NCBI RefSeq assembly: GCF_010501055.1
Contig: NZ_QVMO01000047.1
Location: 1 to 32,610 of the forward strand
DNA: 32,610 nt
Source of the DNA: Dysgonomonas sp. 521
Lineage (GTDB): Bacteria > Bacteroidota > Bacteroidia > Bacteroidales > Dysgonomonadaceae
Direction: 5' to 3'
Part shown: positions 8,654 to 17,088 of the stretch, piece by piece
How positions within the stretch are numbered: position 1 is the first letter of the stretch
Layout of the letters: every line of letters starts with the position of its first letter
Notes under the pieces: generated by a model
Databases searched by the model: none
What the model saw: only the letters and a program-made list of their open reading frames with translations
Told to the model about the DNA's origin: nothing
Position numbers and translations under genes: made by a program

Positions 8654-9328
8654 TTAAGCGAACGGGCATAAATATGCTCTTGCCAAGCAATAGATAGGAA
8701 CAATAGCAAATCCTACAGCGATAATTGTAGCAACTACATACGCAATCACTTTTAAACGAGGCAACCATGTACGGCCACTAAGACCTGTAGTCTGGAACAT
8801 GCTCCAAACACCATGAGACAGATGGAACCATACGGCAATAATACCAATAAGGTAAAGAACCACATGTACCGGATTTTTGAACAAAGCCAAAGCGATAACC
8901 GATCCTTTCGATTCTGCTCCCGGCAGGTGAAGTAGTTCGGAGAACTGCATCTTGTACCAGAAATCGTAAAGGTGCAGGCACAGGAAAGCAAGGATGACAA
9001 CTCCTAAAACAAACATATTCTTAGATGTCCAGGTAGCTTCCGTCAGATTTGATGAAGCGTATGCATCACCTCCTCTAGCCTTTCTGTTCTGCAATGTCAG
9101 CAATATCGCGTATATGATATGTACGATAAATAATGCTGCCAGTCCCATTGTTCCAACAATCGCGTACCAATTTGTTCCCAAAAACTCACAAATCATATCG
9201 TAAGCTTCAGCAGAAAACACTAAAACCAAGTTCATCGACATGTGAAACAGCAGGAACAAAACCATACAACAGCCAGACAAAGCCATAATGAACTTCCGGC
9301 CAATAGAAGATTTAAGTAACCAACTCAT
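8654..9328 (-). CDS. frdC: fumarate reductase/succinate dehydrogenase cytochrome b subunit
   Basis: This integral membrane anchor holds two b hemes and the quinone site. The 224-residue protein has five hydrophobic segments (about 15-37, 57-79, 104-124, 145-168, 190-212). Histidines in the places expected for the four axial heme ligands of the Wolinella-type FrdC are H29, H70, H119 and H169 (or H172). It is the first gene of the operon, with a strong promoter about 107 bases upstream. There is no separate FrdD, as expected for the single-anchor, two-heme class. Confidence 0.95.
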   Translation of the reverse strand: MSWLLKSSIGRKFIMALSGCCMVLFLLFHMSMNLVLVFSAEAYDMICEFLGTNWYAIVGTMGLAALFIVHIIYAILLTLQNRKARGGDAYASSNLTEATWTSKNMFVLGVVILAFLCLHLYDFWYKMQFSELLHLPGAESKGSVIALALFKNPVHVVLYLIGIIAVWFHLSHGVWSMFQTTGLSGRTWLPRLKVIAYVVATIIAVGFAIVPIYCLARAYLCPFA

Positions 9329-9434
9329 AAATTAAATCTGTTTTTAGTTATTTTGAATAGTTAATTTTAGATGTTGTAATTCATTCTGTATCATAGAAAA
9401 TAACCATGTGCTATCGTTTTTTTCTATTACCATG

Positions 9435-9465
9435 CAAAAGTAGATTAAATAAAGGGATTTTCAAA
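9435..9465 (-). promoter_or_regulatory. promoter of the frdCAB operon
   Basis: On the minus strand TTTG (9462-9465), exactly 19 bases, then TACTTTTG (9435-9442) is an exact match to the Bacteroidetes housekeeping promoter. The leader would be about 100 bases. The bases from 9466 to 9649 hold nothing I can identify. Confidence 0.75.
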
Positions 9466-9649
9466 GCAAAAAGCATAGCTTTTTAATCAAAAAGAAAATT
9501 CATCAATCACTGAATGAACATATCCGATTCCTTTTATTCATCTATGTTATGAGTATCATCCGGTTAACCTGACATAAAGATTATTATACAACCTTATTCA
9601 ATAAAAATAATACATTTGTAAAAATAAGCAAAACCGAAAAAAGAGAATA

Positions 9650-9885
9650 AGAGTCTGTTTAAATTTTATAGCAAATCTTTTTTATAGCTATTGTTAGATG
9701 GATTTTATCATTTTTGCTAGCCGAACCAACGGTCAGCGGAGCTAATTAGCGGGCTAAACCAAGAGTAAAAAGGGTATTGAAAATCGGCGGAGCCAAAAAT
9801 ACGGTAAAAAGAGCATAAAAAAATTGCTAAGAACTATTGACCTGAACCTGTAATAAAAATTTTCGCTAAAATTTAAACAGACTCT
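9650..9885. repeat. MITE-like element, copy B
   Basis: A 236-bp element with near-perfect terminal inverted repeats AGAGTCTGTTTAAATTTTA at both ends. It is flanked by TA on each side (9648-9649 and 9886-9887), as for elements that target TA. Its ends and outer thirds match copy A at 2156-2341, but the centre carries about 50 extra bases in two blocks, each with GCGGAGC. It has no ORF. It lies in the 686-base gene-free gap between the frd promoter and the small membrane-protein gene; 9886-10014 is AT-rich and shows no clear promoter. Confidence 0.8.
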
Positions 9886-10014
9886 TAGTACAGCATCGAT
9901 AATAGTACAGAGCTAAAACGCCCCAAAAGTTAAATAAATATAAAATATAGTTATTTTATGTAACTTTTTGTCATTTATTGCATCTAATATATAGAACACA
10001 AAATAATACCAATA

Positions 10015-10215
10015 ATGAAAACGTCCAGGCCTTTTACAATGTCGTATGCACTAATCCCATCAGCTATGTTGCTGACTTCTATCGGATTACTGAATTTTGA
10101 TTCAAGTAAAACATTGAGTTATACTTGTTTGGCCGCTTCTGCTATCCTTTTAGTTATTGCATTAGTTCAGATAATAAAAGACAAGATCAGGGAATCGAAC
10201 CAGAAATTCACATAA
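10015..10215 (+). CDS. small two-helix membrane protein, unknown
   Basis: This 66-residue ORF is mostly two hydrophobic segments (about residues 10-27 and 36-53) joined by a short polar loop, with a charged tail (KDKIRESNQK). An inner-membrane protein with two helices is the natural reading. An internal Met at residue 9 is an alternative start. I do not recognise the family. The last eight bases overlap the end of the convergent glycosyltransferase gene. It is the only plus-strand gene between 4800 and 23850, with no clear promoter, so its reality rests on composition. Confidence 0.55.
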   Translation: MKTSRPFTMSYALIPSAMLLTSIGLLNFDSSKTLSYTCLAASAILLVIALVQIIKDKIRESNQKFT

Positions 10216-11269
10216 ACTGCTGCGCCAGTTTGTATACCTGTTTCGCGGATTTATCCCACGAATATTTCTTTATTTGTTCCAGCCCTTTTAGCTGCAACTC
10301 CTTCCTCAACGGCTCATCCACGAGCAATTGATTTATCTTCAATGTCATATCTTCCACATCATACGGGTCTACATACAATGCGGCATCTTCACTCACTTCG
10401 CGCAAAGCCGGAATAGCCGAATTGATAGCCGGGCAACCATACGTCATCGACTCTAATGGAGGAAGCCCGAAGCCTTCGTATAAAGACGGATATACGGATA
10501 AAAGCGCATTCTGATACATCAGTTGCAGTTTTTCGTCGGGAATATATCCGGGCAGGTGTACATTCTCACTTATCAGCTTTTGCAAATCGGGAGTATTGAA
10601 CGCCTTGAACGACATCCCTATGATGTACAGTTTTACAGACTTGTCTTTTATTTTATTAAAAGCTTCGACCAGACGCACAAAATTCTTCCGCGGATCCATA
10701 GACGATACTGCCAGGATATACCTTTCGGCATCGGGTTCGCGCCGAAAATTAAGTATTTCTTCCTTTGAGGGTTTATTATGGAAGGGTACATTACTATGTA
10801 CGACATGTATTTTATCGGCGTCGATGCTTAATGTTTCCACAATTTCCCTTTTCGAAAATTCGCTTACAGTCAACACAGCATGAGCTTTCTTCCCTATGCG
10901 GGGCATCATGAAATGATAGAAACGATAGTAGTTTTTCGAGAACCATTCAGGATAACGTTCATGCGAAACATCATGAATCGTCATTATCTGATTGTTATAG
11001 TTAAGCGGGCCACACCCTGTAAAGCTTATCAATAGAGGGCTGCCTATGCTTTTCAGATATCCGGGTAAAGATATCTGCTCCCACATGTGAGTCTTCAGTG
11101 AGCCGCACTTCACGGTCTTGAAGCTAAACGTGTAGTCGGGATGTATTTCCTGCGGAACAGCCACATGGAAATCTACGCCCATCTCGTGAAGCTTATTACA
11201 TATCTCAAAAGCATAGCGGTGAACTCCCGTTGCTTTCTGTGTCAAATACCGCCCGTTAACTACAAACAT
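10208..11269 (-). CDS. GT4-family glycosyltransferase
   Basis: The 353-residue protein has the GT-B fold layout of GT4: a variable N-terminal half with the acceptor side (HDVSHERYPEWF at about 118-129) and a C-terminal half with the nucleotide-sugar site. The EX7E motif is in SLYEGFGLPPLES. It resembles mannosyltransferases of surface-glycan clusters, but the donor cannot be read from sequence. It is cytoplasmic or membrane-associated and adds one sugar to the lipid-linked glycan. It is the last gene of the operon, six bases after the SGNH gene. Confidence 0.88.
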   Translation of the reverse strand: MFVVNGRYLTQKATGVHRYAFEICNKLHEMGVDFHVAVPQEIHPDYTFSFKTVKCGSLKTHMWEQISLPGYLKSIGSPLLISFTGCGPLNYNNQIMTIHDVSHERYPEWFSKNYYRFYHFMMPRIGKKAHAVLTVSEFSKREIVETLSIDADKIHVVHSNVPFHNKPSKEEILNFRREPDAERYILAVSSMDPRKNFVRLVEAFNKIKDKSVKLYIIGMSFKAFNTPDLQKLISENVHLPGYIPDEKLQLMYQNALLSVYPSLYEGFGLPPLESMTYGCPAINSAIPALREVSEDAALYVDPYDVEDMTLKINQLLVDEPLRKELQLKGLEQIKKYSWDKSAKQVYKLAQQFM

Positions 11270-11275
11270 ATCATA

Positions 11276-12370
11276 TCAATTTTTAGGTAACCAATCTCTG
11301 TTTTGTTCCTCAAATATACGAACCAAACTGTCTAACTGATGAATTTTGGTATCTATATTAGAGGAATTAAGCTCATATATGGGATTATGAATATTTTCCT
11401 GCACTTTGCTGGTCACTACCGGGCTAAAATGTGAAATGTCGGAATAATTATTTAAATCTGTAATTTCGTCCATATTGAAGAAAAACATCAATTTCACATT
11501 ATCGTATTTTTCCAACGACCGATTGAGGTAGTATACAAAATCAATGAACTGATCGTGGTATCCGCATACCTTCGTATGATGCCAATACAAGGCAGAATAA
11601 GGAGACAACACGATCGTGTACCGGATATTCTTATAATCGTCCATAGCAAAGCTATCCAGCAGCGTATCCAGTTTATTACGCATGCGTTCTTCCATACCAT
11701 CCATATCCTGCACGGAAACAGTACGGCCACTCAGGTACAGATCTTTAACGTATCCGGCGCCGTATTGGTTCTGATGGCTATTATTCCCAATCTTATCAAG
11801 GTCCGTTTTCATCTCATATTCGACAGGGATTTCGCCTTTTCCATTTAGGTACAGAGGGAGAATCAGATCGACAGGGAGAAAACGAATAAGTGTCTCATAC
11901 CCATACAGGTATTCAAACTTATTGCGGAACGTTCCTTCATAAAGGAACGTTGGATAACGAAGTTCTTCGAATCCGAGATTGAACTGTGGTATATCTAAAT
12001 TTATGATGAAAGATCTTACGCTATCTTTTCTGACAAAAGAATACAGATATTCCATTTCCTTATTGTTCATTCCGCCTGTAGATAGCTTTACCGGTCTTGC
12101 CGACGGATCATTTTTCCGAATAATAGACATGTCATAGTTTTGCACCATAGATGATCCTAATACGACTGTATTGTAATCGTAATTTCTGGCTAATCCGCCA
12201 TTCATAAGCCACGGGTTCAGAAAATAATGCCCGCTATCGTTAACCCTGAACTGGAAAAGCGGGTCTACCATATAACTAAGACACCCTATACCCAAGAGCA
12301 ATACAACAACAGAGACTGCCGTTATACACAGAAACCGTTTTGCGGAATTTTTATTTTCAACAGTACTCAT
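11276..12370 (-). CDS. SGNH/AlgJ-DltD-like partner of the MBOAT acyltransferase
   Basis: The 364-residue protein starts with a cytoplasmic tail and one membrane helix (about 13-35); the rest is likely periplasmic. It shows a GSS motif (G72, S73, S74 in VVLGSSMVQNYD) and a late D-x-x-H pair (D311 and H314 in YSDISHFSP), the expected nucleophile and Asp/His of an SGNH-type hydrolase fold. Proteins of this type (AlgJ, AlgX, DltD) take an acyl group delivered by an MBOAT protein and move it to a glycan. The MBOAT gene lies three bases upstream, which supports the pairing. Acetyl is the likeliest group, by inference. Confidence 0.75.
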   Translation of the reverse strand: MSTVENKNSAKRFLCITAVSVVVLLLGIGCLSYMVDPLFQFRVNDSGHYFLNPWLMNGGLARNYDYNTVVLGSSMVQNYDMSIIRKNDPSARPVKLSTGGMNNKEMEYLYSFVRKDSVRSFIINLDIPQFNLGFEELRYPTFLYEGTFRNKFEYLYGYETLIRFLPVDLILPLYLNGKGEIPVEYEMKTDLDKIGNNSHQNQYGAGYVKDLYLSGRTVSVQDMDGMEERMRNKLDTLLDSFAMDDYKNIRYTIVLSPYSALYWHHTKVCGYHDQFIDFVYYLNRSLEKYDNVKLMFFFNMDEITDLNNYSDISHFSPVVTSKVQENIHNPIYELNSSNIDTKIHQLDSLVRIFEEQNRDWLPKN

Positions 12371-12373
12371 AGG

Positions 12374-13825
12374 CTAGAAATTGAAATAAATAAAAGATCC
12401 TACTCTTGAGAAATGAATCACTGACACAGAGAAAAGAAGCGCTATTGCCACAGCATTCTTTACCGTCGGTTCAAATTCATTGTATTTGTCTATGCTATTC
12501 TTAGGATACAAAAAGGCTAAAGCCGCTACGATGGACAGAATAGCCAAAACATATATTACCGCAATGCTGTCAGGATACGTAATGCTGGTATTGTATGCCA
12601 GTTCCGAAATACCGCTGAAGCTAAAGCTTTCGGGCGCAAACATATTCTTTAAGACTATCAATGCCGTATCGAATGATGGGGATCTGAACAGTACCCATGC
12701 CGCGTTGACAAACATAAATGTAAAGAATATACGTATCAGATCCGGGATTTTTTCCAACTGTTTTATAAAGAGCTTTTCAAACACACGTACTATGCCATGC
12801 GCAATGCCCCATACAATGAATGTCCATGCCGCGCCATGCCATATACCACTGACAAAGAACACCGCAAACAGGTTGAAACAGGTACGGGCAAGTCCTTTGC
12901 GATTTCCACCCAGCGGATAATAGATAAGCACAGCCAATGACCGCCCCAAGGTAATATGCCATCTTTTCCAGAACTCGGTTATACTGACCGACTTGTATGG
13001 AGAATAGAAATTGAGAGGAAGATTAATATTCATCATCCGGGCTAACCCTATAGCCATATCGGAGTATCCGCTAAAGTCAAAAAATATCTGGAAGGAATAA
13101 GACAAGGCAGCCAGCCACGAGGTGGCAAAACCCAGTTTTTCAGGAGTAAGATATGAATAGAATACAAAATTATCGAGTGTATCGGCTATTACAGCTTTCT
13201 TAAACAACCCGACAACAAAGAGGAATAGTCCGGCCGAGAAATTATCTATATTGAAAAAACGGTTTTTCTCATCCTGATATTGGTGCAGCACGTCTTTCAG
13301 GAAGACTATCGGACCGGCTACCAACTGCGGGAAAAAGACGATGAATAACGTATAATCCCAGAAGTTCGGCACTTTTTCTTCCCTCTTCCATACTCCTATC
13401 AAAAAGGCTATTTGCTGGAACGTGAAGAAACTGATACCTATAGGGAGTACTATCTGCTTTATTATAAACTGTGTGTCGAATACATAGTTTACGTTTTCAA
13501 GAAAGAAATTGTAGTACTTATAATACCCCAGCAGAAGGACATTAAACAAGACCCCTATTATAAACAATACCTTACGCAGAGGAGGTTTTCCGATATTCTG
13601 TACTCCTGTTGCTACAGAATAATTAACAATGACGGATGACATGATGAGCCATACATACCACAGATGATTAAATCCCTGAAAAAACAGCGCCCCATAAAAA
13701 ACCAGGGAGGCAACAATCAGGAATACCTGCTGAACCCTGCGGCTTACATAGCGAGCCATACCGAAATAGAGCAAAAGCACCATCGGCAGGTAAATAAATA
13801 CAAAACTATATGTTGAAAAAACCAT
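12374..13825 (-). CDS. MBOAT-family O-acyltransferase (AlgI/DltB-like)
   Basis: This 483-residue polytopic membrane protein carries the family's two diagnostic histidines: H290 in FWKRWHITLG and H330 in SGIWHGAAW. The PQLVAGPI motif (about 166-173) and FFDFSGYSDMAIG (248-260) are also standard for AlgI-like members. It would carry an acyl group across the inner membrane for O-acylation of the glycan. It is followed at once by its SGNH partner. It is separated from the upstream glycosyltransferase by 96 bases with a heptamer tandem repeat, the largest gap in the operon. Confidence 0.92.
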   Translation of the reverse strand: MVFSTYSFVFIYLPMVLLLYFGMARYVSRRVQQVFLIVASLVFYGALFFQGFNHLWYVWLIMSSVIVNYSVATGVQNIGKPPLRKVLFIIGVLFNVLLLGYYKYYNFFLENVNYVFDTQFIIKQIVLPIGISFFTFQQIAFLIGVWKREEKVPNFWDYTLFIVFFPQLVAGPIVFLKDVLHQYQDEKNRFFNIDNFSAGLFLFVVGLFKKAVIADTLDNFVFYSYLTPEKLGFATSWLAALSYSFQIFFDFSGYSDMAIGLARMMNINLPLNFYSPYKSVSITEFWKRWHITLGRSLAVLIYYPLGGNRKGLARTCFNLFAVFFVSGIWHGAAWTFIVWGIAHGIVRVFEKLFIKQLEKIPDLIRIFFTFMFVNAAWVLFRSPSFDTALIVLKNMFAPESFSFSGISELAYNTSITYPDSIAVIYVLAILSIVAALAFLYPKNSIDKYNEFEPTVKNAVAIALLFSVSVIHFSRVGSFIYFNF

Positions 13826-13833
13826 ATTCTTTT

Positions 13834-13868
13834 CAGTTAACAGTTAGCAGTCAACAGTTAGCAGTTGA
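13834..13868. repeat. heptamer tandem repeat (CAGTYRR x5)
   Basis: Five head-to-tail 7-base units follow the consensus CAGTYRR without spacers, just upstream of the MBOAT start codon (13825). The same heptamer, on the other strand, forms an array at 27803-27827. Confidence 0.7.
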
Positions 13869-13921
13869 TAACTCTTATCTTATATCTTGCAAATTCTTAA
13901 TTAATCTTCATACAACTTAGC

Positions 13922-14785
13922 CTACTTCCCCCTTTTGGGGAGGCCGGCAGGGGTACTTAAATCTTTGTATGTCTTCTTTCCGTACCAGCTCCTCTTCACA
14001 AAAAGCCTGGTCAACCCTATCCAGAATCTCATTTTGAACCTGTTCCATGCTTTATGCCCACACCTTGCTCCGGCGAAATAATCAGTACCGGAAACGATAT
14101 TGAAATAACGCTTCTTTTGCTCCATTCCCCCTTTGAGGAACTCAATATGATGTGTTACGGTCTTCGATTTAGGAAAAACGTAGAAACGCCCTTCCTTGAT
14201 ATTCGGTATATACGGATACCCGTATTTTACGTAGCTGGGTACATGCACCGGCATATTTTCTTCTATCCATATATAACCGGCATTCGTGTCGCGAAGGAAA
14301 TTCGAGATATGGCATTCAGGGAAAAGCTCAAAATCAAATATCCCCGGATTTTTTATGATGTAATCGCTCTTAATAAGAGCGAAGTCCGTAGCTAAGGCAT
14401 AATATTTATCGTACCAGTCGGCACTTGCCCAGACAGCAAAGTCCGACTTGCCTAACAAACCGATATATTTAGAGATAACACGATCCCCATGCATCCAAGT
14501 ATCGGCTTCGAGTATAAGCGTATATTTACAGTCGGAAGGAATATACTTCATACCTTCCATTAGCAACTGGGAGTTGCCGCGCCTGTGACCGGCATTCTCA
14601 TCCAGAATGACCAATTTATCGATAAGAGGTATAGATTCGGGCATTATATCGAAGCCGTTACTCTTACCATTGCTTACTACAATCACATAGTATTCATTAT
14701 CTTTCCATGTATCGGATATGATCCGAAGATTATATTTCAAATCTTCAATCCTGTCATATACACGTATAAGAACTGCAACCTTCAT
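13922..14785 (-). CDS. GT-A fold glycosyltransferase (GT2-like)
   Basis: The 287-residue protein begins MKVAVLIRVYDR and has a GT-A type N-terminal domain with EADTW at about 93-97 as the likely metal-binding DxD equivalent. The family is less typical than the GT2 protein at 18390, and the donor is unknown. The last ~11 residues (STPAGLPKRGK) are encoded by a copy of a GC-rich interspersed repeat (see 21219-21271). The natural C-terminus was probably shorter or different. It lies six bases after hddA. Confidence 0.75.
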   Translation of the reverse strand: MKVAVLIRVYDRIEDLKYNLRIISDTWKDNEYYVIVVSNGKSNGFDIMPESIPLIDKLVILDENAGHRRGNSQLLMEGMKYIPSDCKYTLILEADTWMHGDRVISKYIGLLGKSDFAVWASADWYDKYYALATDFALIKSDYIIKNPGIFDFELFPECHISNFLRDTNAGYIWIEENMPVHVPSYVKYGYPYIPNIKEGRFYVFPKSKTVTHHIEFLKGGMEQKKRYFNIVSGTDYFAGARCGHKAWNRFKMRFWIGLTRLFVKRSWYGKKTYKDLSTPAGLPKRGK

Positions 14786-14791
14786 CTGTTT

Positions 14792-15820
14792 TTATTTAGA
14801 ATGCCAGGTTTCTAATCCCTTCTTTGTAAATGTATATGCCTGTATACGCCCGCCAAGCCCCTCCAGCGCTCTGGCTACCGCAAACCGTGTATTACCGGGG
14901 CAATAAAAGAATACATACCCGCCACCTCCGGCTCCGGAAATCTTTCCTCCGGTGGCTCCGGCTGAGATTGCCGTATTATACAATTCTTCAAACAAAGGGG
15001 TGGATATGCCATCCGCCATCTCCCGCTTGTAAGTCCAGCCACGGTGCAGTACATTCCCTATCTCATCCAGATTGTTTTTCAGAATAGCTTCCTTTATCTC
15101 ATAAGATTGCTTCTTTATCTGATGCATGGCCTCTATCGAACTTTCGCGGTGCTCTTTTACGTTTTTCTGCTGTTTTTCGATGATGTCGCCTGAGTTTCTG
15201 CTCGAATTCGTGTAGTAAAGCAGCAGGTTATTAGAGAGCTCATTTATTATCTCGTTACGGATACGCAACGGGTTGACGATAACTTTGTCTTCGGAATAAA
15301 ACTCCATAAAGTTGAAGCCGCCGAAAGCCGCCGCATACTGATCCTGTTTTCCTCCGGCCTGTTTCAAGTCTATACGCTCTATCAAATATGCTAAGTACGC
15401 CAGGTCGTAATCTCCTAAAGGCAAAGACAGCCACTCGGTATAGGCTCCGAGTATCGCTATAGCAAGAGTGGACGATGTTCCCAGCCCTGAGCCGAAAGGT
15501 ACCTCTAAGGCACATGTCAGCGTGAATGATAAGGGTTTATGTGTAAAGTCTTCCACAACCCTGTTGTAAATACCTTTCATCAGGTCTGCCTTATCATTCA
15601 GAATAGGAAGTTCCGGCACAGAATCGAAAATATATTCTTCATTCGTTTGCGGAATACGGAATACGATCTTATTGTCATCCCGTGGTTCGATATTTGTGTA
15701 GGCATACAGGTTGATTGTCGCATTCAGAATACAACCTCCGTATAAATCAGAATAAGGAGAAACATCTGTCCCCCCACCTGCCAATCCTATTCTAAAAGGC
15801 GCTTTACTCCTTATTATCAT
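14792..15820 (-). CDS. hddA: D-glycero-alpha-D-manno-heptose 7-phosphate kinase
   Basis: The enzyme phosphorylates heptose 7-phosphate at C1 to the alpha-1,7-bisphosphate. The 342-residue GHMP kinase has the opening block KAPFRIGLAGGGTDVSPY (6-23), the phosphate-binding loop PFGSGLGTSST (108-118) and the C-terminal GGKISGAGGGGY motif near residue 300. The GGGTD opening and the neighbours gmhB and hddC point to HddA rather than to fucokinase or mevalonate-type kinases. It is the third sugar-nucleotide gene in the operon, after hddC and gmhB. Confidence 0.88.
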   Translation of the reverse strand: MIIRSKAPFRIGLAGGGTDVSPYSDLYGGCILNATINLYAYTNIEPRDDNKIVFRIPQTNEEYIFDSVPELPILNDKADLMKGIYNRVVEDFTHKPLSFTLTCALEVPFGSGLGTSSTLAIAILGAYTEWLSLPLGDYDLAYLAYLIERIDLKQAGGKQDQYAAAFGGFNFMEFYSEDKVIVNPLRIRNEIINELSNNLLLYYTNSSRNSGDIIEKQQKNVKEHRESSIEAMHQIKKQSYEIKEAILKNNLDEIGNVLHRGWTYKREMADGISTPLFEELYNTAISAGATGGKISGAGGGGYVFFYCPGNTRFAVARALEGLGGRIQAYTFTKKGLETWHSK

Positions 15821-15841
15821 GATTTGATGTTTTGCTCAATG

Positions 15842-16387
15842 TTATAAATTCTCTGCAAACTTATACAGATTTTCGTAATATGCATCTATGTTTTCGTATA
15901 TTTTATGACCTTGAGGATACTTATCCCCGACCAACACGGTGTACATCCCCAGCTTGTTGCCAAAGTCTATATCGGACACACTGTTGCCCACCATTATAGA
16001 TTTGGAAAAATCCAAATCAGGGAAATCCCTTAATGCCTGAAAGGCCATGCCTACATTAGGCTTCCTGTTGACTGAAACCGAATCTAAATCGGGACAAAAG
16101 TATATTTGATCTATATGACCTCCCTCCCTCTCTATTTCGGATAACATATAATGATGTATTTCTTCCAAGTCAGAAAAGGACATAACTCCACGTCCAAGCC
16201 CGCGCTGGTTTGTAACGACAAAAATATATTGAAATCTGTGAGACAGTGTAGCTATAGCCTGTAGAGCCTGGTCGGTAAAGATAAATTCAGGTATACTCTT
16301 TACGTAATCGGCAGGCCGCTCCTCATTGATTACGCCATCCCTATCGAGAAACAGATACTTATAGTTATTTAAATTGTCTTTATCCAT
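15842..16387 (-). CDS. gmhB: D-glycero-D-manno-heptose 1,7-bisphosphate phosphatase (HAD)
   Basis: This HAD phosphatase would remove the 7-phosphate from heptose 1,7-bisphosphate. The 181-residue length is right. HAD motifs are DRDGVINEE (D15 and D17), VVTNQRGLGRG (motif II), RKPNVGM (motif III Lys) and VGNSVSDIDFG (motif IV). The zinc loop seen in classical GmhB (a Cys/His cluster before the RKP motif) is reduced here to one Cys in FCPDLDSVSVNRKP, so zinc binding is doubtful. The gene lies between hddC and hddA, which supports an alpha-anomer substrate in a GDP-heptose route. Confidence 0.85.
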   Translation of the reverse strand: MDKDNLNNYKYLFLDRDGVINEERPADYVKSIPEFIFTDQALQAIATLSHRFQYIFVVTNQRGLGRGVMSFSDLEEIHHYMLSEIEREGGHIDQIYFCPDLDSVSVNRKPNVGMAFQALRDFPDLDFSKSIMVGNSVSDIDFGNKLGMYTVLVGDKYPQGHKIYENIDAYYENLYKFAENL

Positions 16388-16392
16388 TTATT

Positions 16393-17088
16393 TTATTTTT
16401 CCCTGAAATCCAGATTCGCTTTGGCAAAATCGGAAGGAATGCCTATGTCTATAAAATAGCCATCCTGCACACACCCGTAAAAAGGCATATCGTTCAGGCA
16501 TGCTTCCATGACATCTTTCTCAAACGAAAACTTTTCAGGAAGATTCAGAGTAGAAAATAAATCTTTATTTATAATATATACACCTCCATTTATAAATCCT
16601 TGTTTACAATGCCGTTTCTCATTGAAACGAATAACACGTCCCCCGTCAGCCAGATCAACAGATCCATAACGGTCGAAATCCGTCATCGGCTTCAATGCCA
16701 ATGATATAAGGGCATTGCTCTTTTCGTGAAAGTCCAGAAATGAAGTTGTATCAACATCAAAAAAGGTATCCCCGTTGAAAACGAACGCATTAGGACTTTT
16801 TACCTTGCTAAGAGCGAGTTTTATAGCGCCACCGGTTCCCAAAGGATAATCTTCTATAACGTATGATACCTGAAAAGGGAGAGACTGGGTGGTGAGCCAC
16901 TGAAGCACAACCTCCGACTTATAGCCTAAAGAAAGAATCAGATGCCCGAATTGTTGCTCTGCGGCATAGTCAAACAGATAACTTAAGAATGGCCTTCCGG
17001 CGACCTCTGCCATACATTTCGGCACATCACTTACAACAGATTGTAAACGTGTGCCTAAACCTCCGGCTAATATAATACACTCCTTCAT
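16393..17088 (-). CDS. hddC: D-glycero-alpha-D-manno-heptose 1-phosphate guanylyltransferase
   Basis: The enzyme would join GTP and heptose 1-phosphate to give GDP-D-glycero-alpha-D-manno-heptose, the donor for a heptosyltransferase. The 231-residue protein has the nucleotidyltransferase signature LAGGLGTRL (7-15), PKCMAEVAGRPF with K24, the EDYPLGTGGA block, FNGDTFFD (metal-binding Asp) and the closing YFIDIGIPSDFAKA motif. Related proteins act on mannose 1-phosphate or glucose 1-phosphate; the neighbours hddA and gmhB decide the call. It overlaps the upstream wzy-like gene by four bases (ATGA). Confidence 0.85.
   Translation of the reverse strand: MKECIILAGGLGTRLQSVVSDVPKCMAEVAGRPFLSYLFDYAAEQQFGHLILSLGYKSEVVLQWLTTQSLPFQVSYVIEDYPLGTGGAIKLALSKVKSPNAFVFNGDTFFDVDTTSFLDFHEKSNALISLALKPMTDFDRYGSVDLADGGRVIRFNEKRHCKQGFINGGVYIINKDLFSTLNLPEKFSFEKDVMEACLNDMPFYGCVQDGYFIDIGIPSDFAKANLDFREK

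Noticed and set aside
13834..13868. Possible CRISPR array
   Set aside because: The units are 7 bases, head to tail, with no spacers, and no cas genes are present.
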